DNA from: Sclerurus mexicanus
Lineage: Eukaryota; Chordata; Aves; Passeriformes; Furnariidae
Length of the DNA: 64,000 nt
Reading direction: 5' to 3'
NCBI GenBank assembly: GCA_013396755.1
Contig: VWZF01005763.1
Coordinates: 248,001-312,000, forward strand
The notes under the pieces are model-generated. The model was not told where the DNA came from. It worked only from the letters and a program-made list of their open reading frames with translations, and made no database searches. Every line of letters begins with the position of its first letter. Positions within the stretch are counted from its first letter, which is position 1. The translations under genes and the position numbers were made by a program. Positions 57,201 to 64,000 of this stretch are shown here, piece by piece.

Positions 57201-60200
57201 CCACTAAGCATTTTAGACCCTGCTTAATAATTATACTTTTAATAGGAATGTAAAATAAAGCAATTTATAGCAGCCAAAAGTCACCATTGCAGCTGCCAAC
57301 AATAACTTAACATGGTTATGTTGACTAGGCTTATGTAGACTCACATTAGACTTGTAGTTAACTCCACTTAAATGTTGCTATACTTCATATTTACAGGAAT
57401 TGGACACATACTAGAATACACTATTAAGAATCCTGCCACATTATTATTTTCAGCAGAATTTTATTTTGTACAATATAAAATCACTAGAAATGAGAAAATA
57501 CCCATTACAAAAGGAATCAAATATCATCTCACATTACTTAATAAGTATCATAAAAATTCTTTTTACCTTGGCTAGCAGAACCATGTTCTTGGAAAGCTCC
57601 TCTATCTCGTCTTCACTGCCAAAAACACTCTCAAAGTCCTGATAAGTCCAGCCATCAAACAAAATTCGAGGCACTATCAAGCAAAGTCATCAATCAGTAG
57701 TGAAAATTAAGAATTTATTATTGACACTGGAATATTTCTGAAGAAACAGAATATAGCAGATACAAGCAGAGATACCATGAAACAGCATATCAGATGACCA
57801 AGATCATTGCTCTTTCTGACCAGCTTCAGCAGTATAGATAAACTGACACTGTAGAATATTCTTCATTTTAAGTTTACTTAAAGGTCACACTTATGCAAGT
57901 TTTGAAAAAAGATACCTTCACTTGATTGAACTATCTTAACTGAACTACCACTTAGGGCCCAAAGTACAGTCTTAAAACAGCACCAACGTGAGACAGCAAT
58001 GTGTAAGTTGTGCATCTCTTCTACCACAATAACAAGGTAGAAAAGTTCACCTCAAACTCTAATTTATTCTTTTGTACGCAGCCCTGTATTACTTCACTCT
58101 TCTACTCATATCAAGGCCCTATGACAAATTTTTAATTTTTGAAAAAGCAGGCACTTGAGCTCATATATATTTCTTTTTCTAAAAACAGAAAACATTAAAA
58201 ACATAGACAGTCAGGAAAATTGTTATAGGAAAAACCAACAATTCTTTTGGAGCTCTGTCTAAGCCCTTTCTAACTACCAAGGATATAAGAGAGTGTTTTC
58301 GAAGGATATAGAGTTCCACAGAATTCCTCACAGTTACACAGAATTCTTGCTATAAACAAATGTAAAAGGTCTGGCACAGTAGAGTCTCTACAGTAATCTT
58401 TGCGATTTTCCCTAAAGACACACACTGTAGCACATCTCATGAATTCCCAGCTTCAAGGGAAGAAGAGACAAAGCAGGACTTTTCTACTAACATGCAGAAA
58501 AGTCTGATTGACTCATATTTGTTTTTTTTTCTTTTAAATACACAGAACCCTGAGCAACAAGTTTGAAGACCTGCTTTCCCCAGGGAGGCATTCAGTGTTA
58601 CATACTGAGTATGCCTCCAGTGAGGACCCTGTAAACCAAGACTTATCCAGAGACAAGAGGTTAAGGCAAAACGTTAAGGCACCAAGAGGGTCAACACTTC
58701 AGTTACTTAACAATCTATACTTAACCACTTTTATTTTTCTTCTCACACATCTTTCTTCATACCACTGTGCTAAGGTAACCTCCTTTCCTCCCTTACACAC
58801 CTGGAACAAAGCCTTCCTTTGCTCTGCTGGCAGTTAAAGGAGGCAAAAAAGCAAGCAAACAAATGCAAACCAGATGCTCACCTATTTTGATGTTTTTGGA
58901 GTTTTTTCTGACATCTTTCATCCAGCCTGTCAAACAGTATTAATTAAGACAACTTGTTATAATACAAATGATGGTGACAATGACCATATATTTACATGCA
59001 TACTTCAAATAAAGTAGCACAGATTCATTATACATATCTTCCTGCCACTGACTACCCTTTCACAATCAATACAGAGAAAACCATCCTGATACACAGAATT
59101 CAAAGCTATTAACCTGCACCACAGCATAAGTAGCATTTACTGCAGTCTTACAATAGTGCCTTCACAGCCCCTTCCTGCTGCTTAGTTTTGCCTCACTATG
59201 GAAACTACCTTACTGCCTACTCGGAACAACGCTTTTGTAGTCACCAAGTATCACCTGGGAGCAATAGGGTATTTTTTTCACATGGTACTTTAAAGTGCCC
59301 CACCCACTCCTCTTGGTAGTCATTGCACTAGGATGAATTTGCTAGTAGGCACCACCATGGTAAGAATCATAGCTGTTTCAAATGAAATTCCACATTCAGT
59401 CAAGTTCAAAACATAATCTAGTACATACTAGCTGAAATTTGAACTTCTTGTCAATTTCTTGACAATGAAGGAAAAAACTCTCTTCAAATTAAATTCATCT
59501 TCCATTTTCAAAACAAATTCACCTAAAGGCTTTTGCAAAGGAAAAAAAGAAAAAACAAAACCCACAGCAGGTAAACAACTGCACACCGAAGACTATTTCT
59601 GCCTCTACAGACTGTCCCTTTATTTTTTTAAGAGGGGCTTTGTAGACAGCCTGGTGGAAAAGCCAATCCTCCCACTTATTTTTTGGATAGATAAACTACA
59701 TATATATGTGGTAGCAGGTGGGAATGGGAAGAAGTTCACTCTGAAAAAAAAATCCCAAAGAAATGGAACGGATGATAGTTCTTCACCATGCCTCAGAGCC
59801 CACGAAAACCACCTGCCAAAGCTACCTAGTCTGCAACAATATTGCAATTCATATTCAAAGAAAAAGAAAATATACCTTTATCAGCATCATGGAGTCCAGT
59901 GAATTGGAACATTTCCTTCCCTCTCCTTTTCACTTGTAACCAAACTGGTGAGATTAGTGTAAATTTGTTTCCAAATATTTTAGCAATATCATAGCCATGG
60001 TTGTTCCACTTGGAAAACAAAGGAGAACAAAAAACTGAGAGACTCAGAAGCAAGATATACACTTTACTTTTGACAAATAGAAACTCTTTAACAAAAACGC
60101 AATCATCTGCTAGATCCCTATTTGCTCATTTGAGGAAACCTTCTGGGACATTGTATTTAAATAAGAAAGTACTCTGGAAACTCTGGTAGCTACATGAAAG

Positions 60201-62824
60201 ACAAGCTTCAAGTTGTGCTAATTCTTAACCATGGGAACTTGCATGTAGCTTCTAACACAATTTTGCATTTACAGACTCTGCATTTATATTCAAGAGAACT
60301 TGAGAAAGTTGCAAATTTGTAGGGAACCTATTTCTCTTTTGAGCAGTGTAAAACTGAAACGAGTGAAAACTGTCCTCTAAATAAAATGATGAAACACTTA
60401 TTATTCAAGAAAGAATGTTTTGAATAATAGTAAGACAGGATAGCAAAAGAGATCAGTTCAATAGCAGCATATAGTTGTTACTGTTGATTTAGAAGGTTCA
60501 GGTTGCCAGCTGCAGTGTGAAGACACTTAGTAGCCCTCCTGTTCGACCTCTGACTTCCTGTTCACTGCAACTTCACCTGGTTCATCTACGACAAGAGAAT
60601 ACTATCAGCCCTGTTATAACCAGTGTCAAGGAAACTGCTGCCTGGCCATCCAGGATCCACTCCAGCAGTCACACTTTCACCACTCCAGACTTTCACTGCT
60701 AGGACTGAAGTCCCTTCACATTGGGCAGCTCCAGTGTCCCAACGAGTGCCACCCTTGACTCCCTGCACATCCCACACTCACAGTTAGACAAGTTTCCCTA
60801 CCAGTCCAGCCCTGAGTTTCCCCACAGCAGAGTCTCAGATGTCTGGATCCTTAAAGCCATTTGTGGTGAGACCCCCAACAAAGGAATCCCCAGGATTTTG
60901 TACCCTCAGAGTCTATGCCCATGATAGTCTGAGGTCTTCCTGCTGAGTCATCCTGCTGCACCTGAGACCCAGTTCACCTGGGTGCCACAAGTCCCTGTGC
61001 TCTTTGTGATGCAAAGGGTTGGCACCAGCTCACAGACTTTTGCCTGGGGCTCCCATCACTTACCCGCACCCAGGACACAACCTGCATTTCAGACTGCACC
61101 TGCATACCCAGCTATCAGCACTGAGTGTATTCCTCAGCAACAGTGAAAAGAAAGTATGACCTAAACATTCTCCAAGAGATGAGAGAACAAGGGTTTGAGA
61201 CCACTGAAACCCCCAGTCAGTTCTCAAACAATCCTCTGGCTATTTGACTGCATCTTACCAGCAGCTCCCATTATTATAATAATGCTTTTAAAGCAGGGAT
61301 GCAAGCTTGCAGGTTAGCACAATCTGCTGCATACTCATTCAAAACACAAATTTTATTCATTGTATCAACTTACAGGCGTAATATATCCAAGAACATCTCC
61401 TGAGAAATGTCTTTCCTTCATCTTCCTGGAGCAATAACTTCTATGTTCCCGTATAATATCCTTTGCTTTTGGATCCACAACTACCAGTCCCCGGTCCTGT
61501 ACATTTTTATCAGAATGCAGCATCTGTGGAGAGAAGACAATTATCAGAATCAGTTATAATAAACAGCTACTTTCAATGGTAACAGACTTTAAAAACAACA
61601 ATAAAACAAAGCACTTCATTAAACTCTGAACACTCCTTTTAAATGATGCAGAACAGTTTGATGTAAAACTGAAACATGGAAGTTCTCAGAAATTATTTGT
61701 CTTTATCAGTAAATTTGCTTTGTTTGGAAGGCAAAAAGCATATAAACACACAGAAAAGTCAAGACATGGTAAGATTAAAGCTGTCATCATTCATGACAGC
61801 TGAAAGCATTGGCTACTCTCTAGCCAATGCTTTCTGTCACATTACACCCAAAATAATAAAAAGGGGTTAGGAGTTCTTAACCAAAAACTTGAAGACAACT
61901 TTTATTTTAGTCTGAGAATGCTGCAATGTGGTTACTGAAGTTCAAGGTTTTGAACACCTTTCGTTGGGGAAGATGCTTCAACTAAACCAGAACAAATAGT
62001 TTTAGCGGACAAAAACAGAGTGAGAAAACCTAATAAGGTGTGCCGGTGAGTACACAGAAACCATCTACTGATTCAGTGTAAGGAATTTAGGAATATGAAC
62101 TGTCTTAACATTTTGTATTATCCTCACTACCTGCAGACTAGATTTTCTTCCTGGTAGATACCAAGCAAGTAAGTAATACAAACAATGAGACTTGTATATG
62201 CATAATGACAGGAAACAACAGTCTCAGAAAGTCAAGAGACTTCAGCATGTAGGCTCTGCTTACTGTGGGATTCTGAATCATTCCTGCCTGCAACTGAACT
62301 GCTGGTTAGAAGGCTCTTCAAACTCTTCCATCAAGATAAAGTCTTCCCATTGGCAAGACTCCATTTCACCAGTAAACGACCTAGTGCTCTTGGCCCAACC
62401 CTGCCTTCCAAAGGGATTTGGAACTTACTTCCAAAGTACGTTTCCTGAAGGGATAAAAACTTCCTGCTTCTACAGCTTGTATGAGACATAAAGCTCCAGA
62501 GGTCTACATCATATTGGTTCAAGGAGTGAACCATTTCTTGTGACACTTCAAAAGGCTGAAGGAAAGGACAGTTTCAGAGAGTCTTAATTGTAAGCATGGG
62601 CTTCAATGGAAACACATTAACACTGTTTACACAGAAGTAGAGTCCATTTACCAAAGTTCAATTAGTTCACTGGGCATGTTAGATAAGACAAATATTTCTG
62701 TTGTTTCTCTTACCTTTACTTCCAGTTCTTTTGTAGCACCTTTTTTTGCATCTGTTTTTGACAAGGTACCTTCACATAGCCAGCAAATCATGGTAAGAGA
62801 AAATGAAGCACAGAGAAGCCTCAT
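27092..62824 (-). CDS. CHID1: CHID1 (chitinase domain-containing 1 / SI-CLP), 3'-truncated by window edge; spliced CDS of 9 exons
   Basis: Exons, in minus-strand order: 62824-62714, 61523-61374, 60008-59876, 58926-58882, 57673-57567, 56156-56095, 47241-47149, 28656-28555, 27247-27092. They total 959 nt (residues 1-319 plus two bases of codon 320). Every junction is GT-AG, phases agree throughout and there is no internal stop. I recognised the product from CHID1 blocks such as VQDRGLVV, GDVLGY, ISPVWLQ, LILVIPPA, FSLMTYDYS, WVRACVQVLDP and LLGLNFYGMDY. CHID1 is a GH18-fold protein that enters the secretory/lysosomal route, is known as a stabilin-1-interacting chitinase-like protein, and binds saccharides and LPS without established chitinase activity. 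The usual DxxDxDxE motif reads DGFVVEVW at residues 187-194, so the acidic catalytic set is not conserved. Family length is about 390 residues, so roughly 70-75 C-terminal residues are missing; no matching exon was found between 1 and 27091. The identification is very secure, while exact exon borders rest on splice consensus and phase. Confidence 0.96.
27935..28006 (+). mobile_element. CR1 LINE 3'-end fragment
   Basis: The plus strand reads GTTGGACTCGATGATCTTGG, then TTTTCCAACCCAATAGATTC, and ends with the tail ATTCTATGATTCTA at 27993-28006. This is the diagnostic 3' terminus of avian CR1. It sits between CHID1 exons 8 and 9, in the opposite orientation to the gene. The 5' boundary is approximate. 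Confidence 0.9.
28555..28656 (-). CDS. CHID1: CHID1 coding exon 8
   Basis: This exon is 102 nt. It completes Glu234, encodes residues 235-267 and begins codon 268. The acceptor is TTTTGAAAG, with a purine-rich and rather weak tract, and the donor is GTAAGA. It encodes TNQLGMFTKKEFDQLASAVD, then SFSLMTYDYSAPH. The MTYDY motif on a barrel strand is characteristic of GH18 domains and is intact. Exon 9 lies only 1.3 kb downstream. Confidence 0.96.
30513..30531 (+). repeat. A19 homopolymer
   Basis: This is nineteen consecutive A on the plus strand (T on the gene strand), in CHID1 intron 7. No retrocopy body is evident on its 5' side. Confidence 0.9.
32689..32802 (+). repeat. Left arm of a perfect 114-bp inverted repeat
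   Basis: I compared this segment base by base with the reverse complement of 34410-34523, and all 114 positions agree, including a 7-T run. Identity stops sharply at both ends. The arms are separated by 1,607 bp. No recognisable repeat family or coding content was seen in the arm. Confidence 0.95.
34410..34523 (-). repeat. Right arm of a perfect 114-bp inverted repeat
   Basis: This is the reverse complement of 32689-32802 with no mismatch. Immediate outer flanks (AAAGA on the left, ACAGG on the right) do not form a target-site duplication. The 1.6-kb spacer contains no recognisable transposase. In CHID1 pre-mRNA the two arms could pair into a long duplex. Confidence 0.95.
36030..36600. promoter_or_regulatory. 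CpG-rich island in CHID1 intron 7, possible alternative promoter or embedded exon
   Basis: About 16 CpG dinucleotides fall in roughly 600 bp, clustered between 36060 and 36625, whereas neighbouring kilobases have almost none. GC content is visibly higher. Several ORFs overlap, including 36209-36559 (+, 116 codons) and a 57-codon ORF at 36390-36563 (+), none of which I recognise. A TATATATATAG stretch lies at about 36662. On the minus strand this would sit just upstream of the island, as a TATA-like element could. The role is inferred only from composition. Confidence 0.45.
39601..41950 (-). mobile_element. CR1 LINE, internally deleted (ORF1 part joined to ORF2 C-terminal part and 3'UTR)
   Basis: On the minus strand, 41928-41230 resembles CR1 ORF1. 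It has an ELHEEVNRLGSV coiled segment, then YYPLLIFHVGSNEA, the HVGTND-like block of the CR1 ORF1 esterase domain, and then GAQLVFFSILP. Near 41220-41210 the sequence jumps into reverse-transcriptase ORF2: EALVIREEMVSDLL, KPMGPDGIH, VLRELVEVLTEPLS, VPVDWTLADMMSIY, and then the C-terminal block at 40399-39875 (LDRLDQLAEANCKRFNKAKC). The 3'UTR ends at about 39601 in a TTCATAGAATTATG-like terminus. The endonuclease and N-terminal RT are absent. There are several stops and frameshifts, and the FADD-type catalytic box reads FVGN near 40450. The copy is therefore inactive. Element ends are approximate. Confidence 0.9.
43290..43312 (+). repeat. (CA)n microsatellite with one interruption
   Basis: This is a CA dinucleotide run of about 11 units with a single T interruption, in CHID1 intron 7. 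Confidence 0.9.
46785..46895 (+). mobile_element. Short CR1 LINE fragment (ORF2 C-terminal region)
   Basis: The plus strand encodes ASRILGCIKRSVASRLREVI followed by LPLCS, then HETPPG, which matches the conserved part of CR1 ORF2 just before its end. Only about 110 bp remain, and both flanks change abruptly to unrelated sequence. Confidence 0.85.
47149..47241 (-). CDS. CHID1: CHID1 coding exon 7
   Basis: This exon is 93 nt. It completes Met203, encodes residues 204-233 and begins codon 234. The acceptor is CGTATTTCAG and the donor GTGAGT. It reads ELIHLLIHLSEALHEAQ, then LKLILVIPPAVSA. LILVIPPA is the barrel strand 5/6 block typical of CHID1. It is separated from exon 6 by 8.9 kb and from exon 8 by 18.5 kb. 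Confidence 0.95.
47242..56094 (-). other. CHID1 intron 6 (8.85 kb)
   Basis: This interval is bounded by the GTGAGT donor after exon 6 and the CGTATTTCAG acceptor before exon 7. I recognise no embedded gene, RNA or repeat in it. ORFs of 60-90 codons on both strands have no recognisable motif and are consistent with chance. Confidence 0.7.
56095..56156 (-). CDS. CHID1: CHID1 coding exon 6 (degenerate GH18 catalytic motif)
   Basis: This exon is 62 nt and encodes residues 183-202 plus two bases of codon 203. The acceptor is TTCTTTAG and the donor GTGAGT. It reads NENFDGFVVEVWSQLGNQKQ. The GH18 signature DxxDxDxE lies on barrel strand 4, and here it is D187-G-F-V-V-E192-V-W194. The position of the proton-donor glutamate is tryptophan and one aspartate is valine, so glycoside hydrolysis by the normal mechanism is not expected. 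The same degeneracy is a known feature of the CHID1 family. Confidence 0.94.
57567..57673 (-). CDS. CHID1: CHID1 coding exon 5
   Basis: This exon is 107 nt and encodes the end of Val147 and residues 148-182. The acceptor is CTTGATAG and the donor GTAAAA. The peptide starts PRILFDGWTYQDF and continues with an acidic stretch (EDEIEELSKN) ending VLLAK. WTYxDF followed by a helix rich in Glu is typical of CHID1 between barrel strands 3 and 4. The exon ends in phase 0. Confidence 0.95.
58882..58926 (-). CDS. CHID1: CHID1 coding exon 4 (45-nt mini-exon)
   Basis: This is a very short exon, too small to stand out as an ORF. It encodes the rest of Gly132, WMKDVRKNSKNIKI (133-146), and the first base of Val147. 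The acceptor is TTTGACAG and the donor GTGAGC. Phase and residues bridge exons 3 and 5 exactly (G|W at its start, I|V at its end), which is what supports it. It lies 949 bp from exon 3 and 1,208 bp from exon 5. Confidence 0.93.
59876..60008 (-). CDS. CHID1: CHID1 coding exon 3
   Basis: This exon is 133 nt and encodes residues 88-131 plus the first base of codon 132. The acceptor is TTTTCCAAG and the donor GTATAT. It starts WNNHGYDIAK and continues through ISPVWLQVKRRG to TGLHDADK. ISPVWLQ corresponds to the second barrel strand of GH18 chitinase-like proteins. The open frame runs on past the donor into intron 3, but that extension is not homologous to the family, and the split glycine codon joins correctly to exon 4. 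Confidence 0.95.
61374..61523 (-). CDS. CHID1: CHID1 coding exon 2
   Basis: This exon is 150 nt and encodes residues 38-87 in phase 0 at both ends. The acceptor is CTCCACAG and the donor GTAAGT. It carries the N-terminal CHID1 block VQDRGLVV, then EHRSYCS, and ends in GDVLGYITP, the first beta strand of the GH18 barrel. The cysteine in HRSYCS is a family-typical position. Length and content match the vertebrate protein closely. Confidence 0.96.
62714..62824 (-). CDS. CHID1: CHID1 coding exon 1 (start codon, signal peptide)
   Basis: This exon encodes residues 1-37. The chosen start is the ATG at 62824-62822. It opens a peptide with a basic residue at position 2 and a hydrophobic core at about 3-17 (LLCASFSLTMICWL), followed by the family-typical TLSKTDAKK, which fits a cleavable signal peptide. 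The donor GTAAGA follows codon 37 (phase 0). Upstream in the same exon the 5'UTR probably begins at 62856, after the acceptor GTGTTTTCAG, or at 62880, after a second good acceptor (CTGTTCACAG). The frame stays open upstream of the ATG, but the residues there do not resemble the family. Confidence 0.94.
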
Positions 62825-64000
62825 GGTGTTTTTCTTCTTGTCAAGTTTTGCTTCCACTGAAAACACAAGGGTTGAAATCTCTGTGAACAGAAGAATGTCC
62901 CAGCTTAATTTGGTTTTCTTGTTTAAGAAAGTCAAGCAATTGTCTTAACTTCTGCCATCTAGAATCAGGTTTATTAAGGTAGTACTGTTTTAATAGTGCT
63001 TTTTCCCTGGCAGTAAAATAGCAGAGGATTTTCAGAGATTCCTTGGCTCAAACATCCTTTTTGGCCTTTGTTTTAGTAGCTGTATCACAGGTAAAGTGGA
63101 TTGGACACTTGCAGCTTCCCTCAGAATCCGCTAAAGAAGTGTAACAGTTTACAGCTGCAGCTGAGATAAATGCTTGCTGCCCAGAACAACTATAGTACCA
63201 CCTTACCTTTTTTATAGCAAATAAGAGATAACATTTGTTTCTATTCCTGCCTAGGCAGTTAGCATGTCACAAAAGAATTATAGCTATATGCCTACAGCTA
63301 TGTGCCTTTACTCTAACAGGTGAGAACTTTACTTTCAATTCATTGCCAAGTCAGTGATATACACAGAACTGGGGAAAAAAAGGGTTGGTGGTGTCCTTTT
63401 GATCTAGGAAAACTACTTGGACAGTTCATCCCAGATCTAGATAAAAGAACAGTTCTGTTCTGTGCTATTTATGTATCATACCTTATTTCTCTAAGAAGAA
63501 AGACTTCACAAAACAAACAAACAAAAATATCAAATACAACCAGAACTTGTTTTGCAGCCTCTCCCCATTCATAAGTCACACTGGTTTTCCAACCTAACTC
63601 CTAGCAGTGAACAAGAAGAAAATAGAGAAAAAATACTAAGCATTAGGAGAATCGGGGAGAAAGAGGTAAAATAACAGAATGAAAAACAATATGATACTAA
63701 TTGCGGAAGTCCTAAGTATCAAACTGGCACTACCTTTCATGTATAATAAACTAGTGGCTCTAGATATGTATCAGGCTGCTTCTCATAATTATGAGATCCT
63801 GATGGACAAGAAAAAAGGTTACATTTTCCACAATTTTCTGAAGTTCTGTTAAACTTAAAAATTATCTTGCTTCCTCTATTACTTTACCACTCACTTTAAA
63901 GACTTACAAGCTCATTTCTACAAGTCATATTTACAACACTTGTCCTGTTCACACTAAGAAGTGCTGCTAAAAGTTTGAGTGTTTCATTTCTGTACTAAAC
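62825..64000 (-). other. CHID1 5'UTR end and upstream intron or flank
   Basis: The 5'UTR extends from the start codon to 62856 or 62880, depending on which of two AG acceptors is used. Beyond that I see ordinary AT-rich sequence with few CpG and no island. The promoter and first untranslated exon are therefore probably to the right of the window. No other gene or repeat was recognised. Confidence 0.5.

Larger units (their letters stand above)
56157..62713 (-). other. CHID1 introns 1-5
   Basis: These introns are 61524-62713, 60009-61373, 58927-59875, 57674-58881 and 56157-57566, each 0.95-1.4 kb. Most is unremarkable. The segment 60500-61150 in intron 2 is richer in G and C, pyrimidine-heavy on the plus strand and different in texture from its surroundings. 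It may be an old repeat or LTR-like insertion, but I cannot assign it to a family. Confidence 0.7.

Noticed and set aside
59459..59902. 147-codon plus-strand ORF
   Set aside because: It overlaps CHID1 exon 3 antisense and runs through A-rich sequence. Lysine-rich translation of A-runs explains its length.
1..64000. CRISPR arrays, tRNA/rRNA genes, bacterial-type operons or mobile islands
   Set aside because: No regularly spaced repeats, no cloverleaf-like RNA genes and no dense coding. The window is clearly vertebrate intronic DNA.

Overview
The window looks like bird (or at least sauropsid) nuclear DNA. It is AT-rich and intron-dominated, with no operons and no long open frames. Every retroelement I can recognise is a CR1-type LINE, including the CR1 3' end that finishes in an ATTCTATGATTCTA-like tail. 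The species cannot be named from the sequence.

One protein-coding gene is supported. It lies on the minus strand and runs from about 62.8 kb down past the left edge of the window. Nine coding exons (62714-62824, 61374-61523, 59876-60008, 58882-58926, 57567-57673, 56095-56156, 47149-47241, 28555-28656, 27092-27247) join with intact GT-AG sites and compatible phases. Together they give 959 nt, or 319 codons plus 2 nt. The product matches CHID1 (chitinase domain-containing 1, also called SI-CLP), a secreted or lysosomal GH18-fold chitinase-like lectin of about 390 residues in vertebrates. The start codon and signal peptide are present. The last 70-75 residues, including the C-terminal end of the barrel, were not found and are presumed to lie left of position 1. 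The GH18 catalytic motif is degenerate (DGFVVEVW), as expected for this non-enzymatic family. The promoter and the 5'-most untranslated exon appear to lie right of position 64000.

Layout from right to left: 62.9-64 kb is upstream intron or UTR. 56-62.8 kb is a compact block of six exons with introns of about 0.9-1.4 kb. Intron 6 (8.9 kb) holds a short CR1 scrap. Intron 7 (18.5 kb) holds an internally deleted CR1 (39.6-41.95 kb), a CpG-rich island (36.03-36.6 kb) and a perfect 114-bp inverted repeat (32689-32802 and 34410-34523). Exons 8 and 9 follow at 28.6 and 27.2 kb, with a CR1 3' scrap between them. The remaining 27 kb is read as intron 9, with two more CR1 fragments (11.15-11.69 and 4.2-4.76 kb), an unexplained overlapping pair of minus-strand ORFs near 9.4-10 kb, and a TAAT-rich stretch near 0.55-0.78 kb that resembles a conserved noncoding element.

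I found no tRNA, rRNA, CRISPR, prokaryotic operon or convincing new biological system. The most unusual structure is the perfect inverted repeat inside intron 7.
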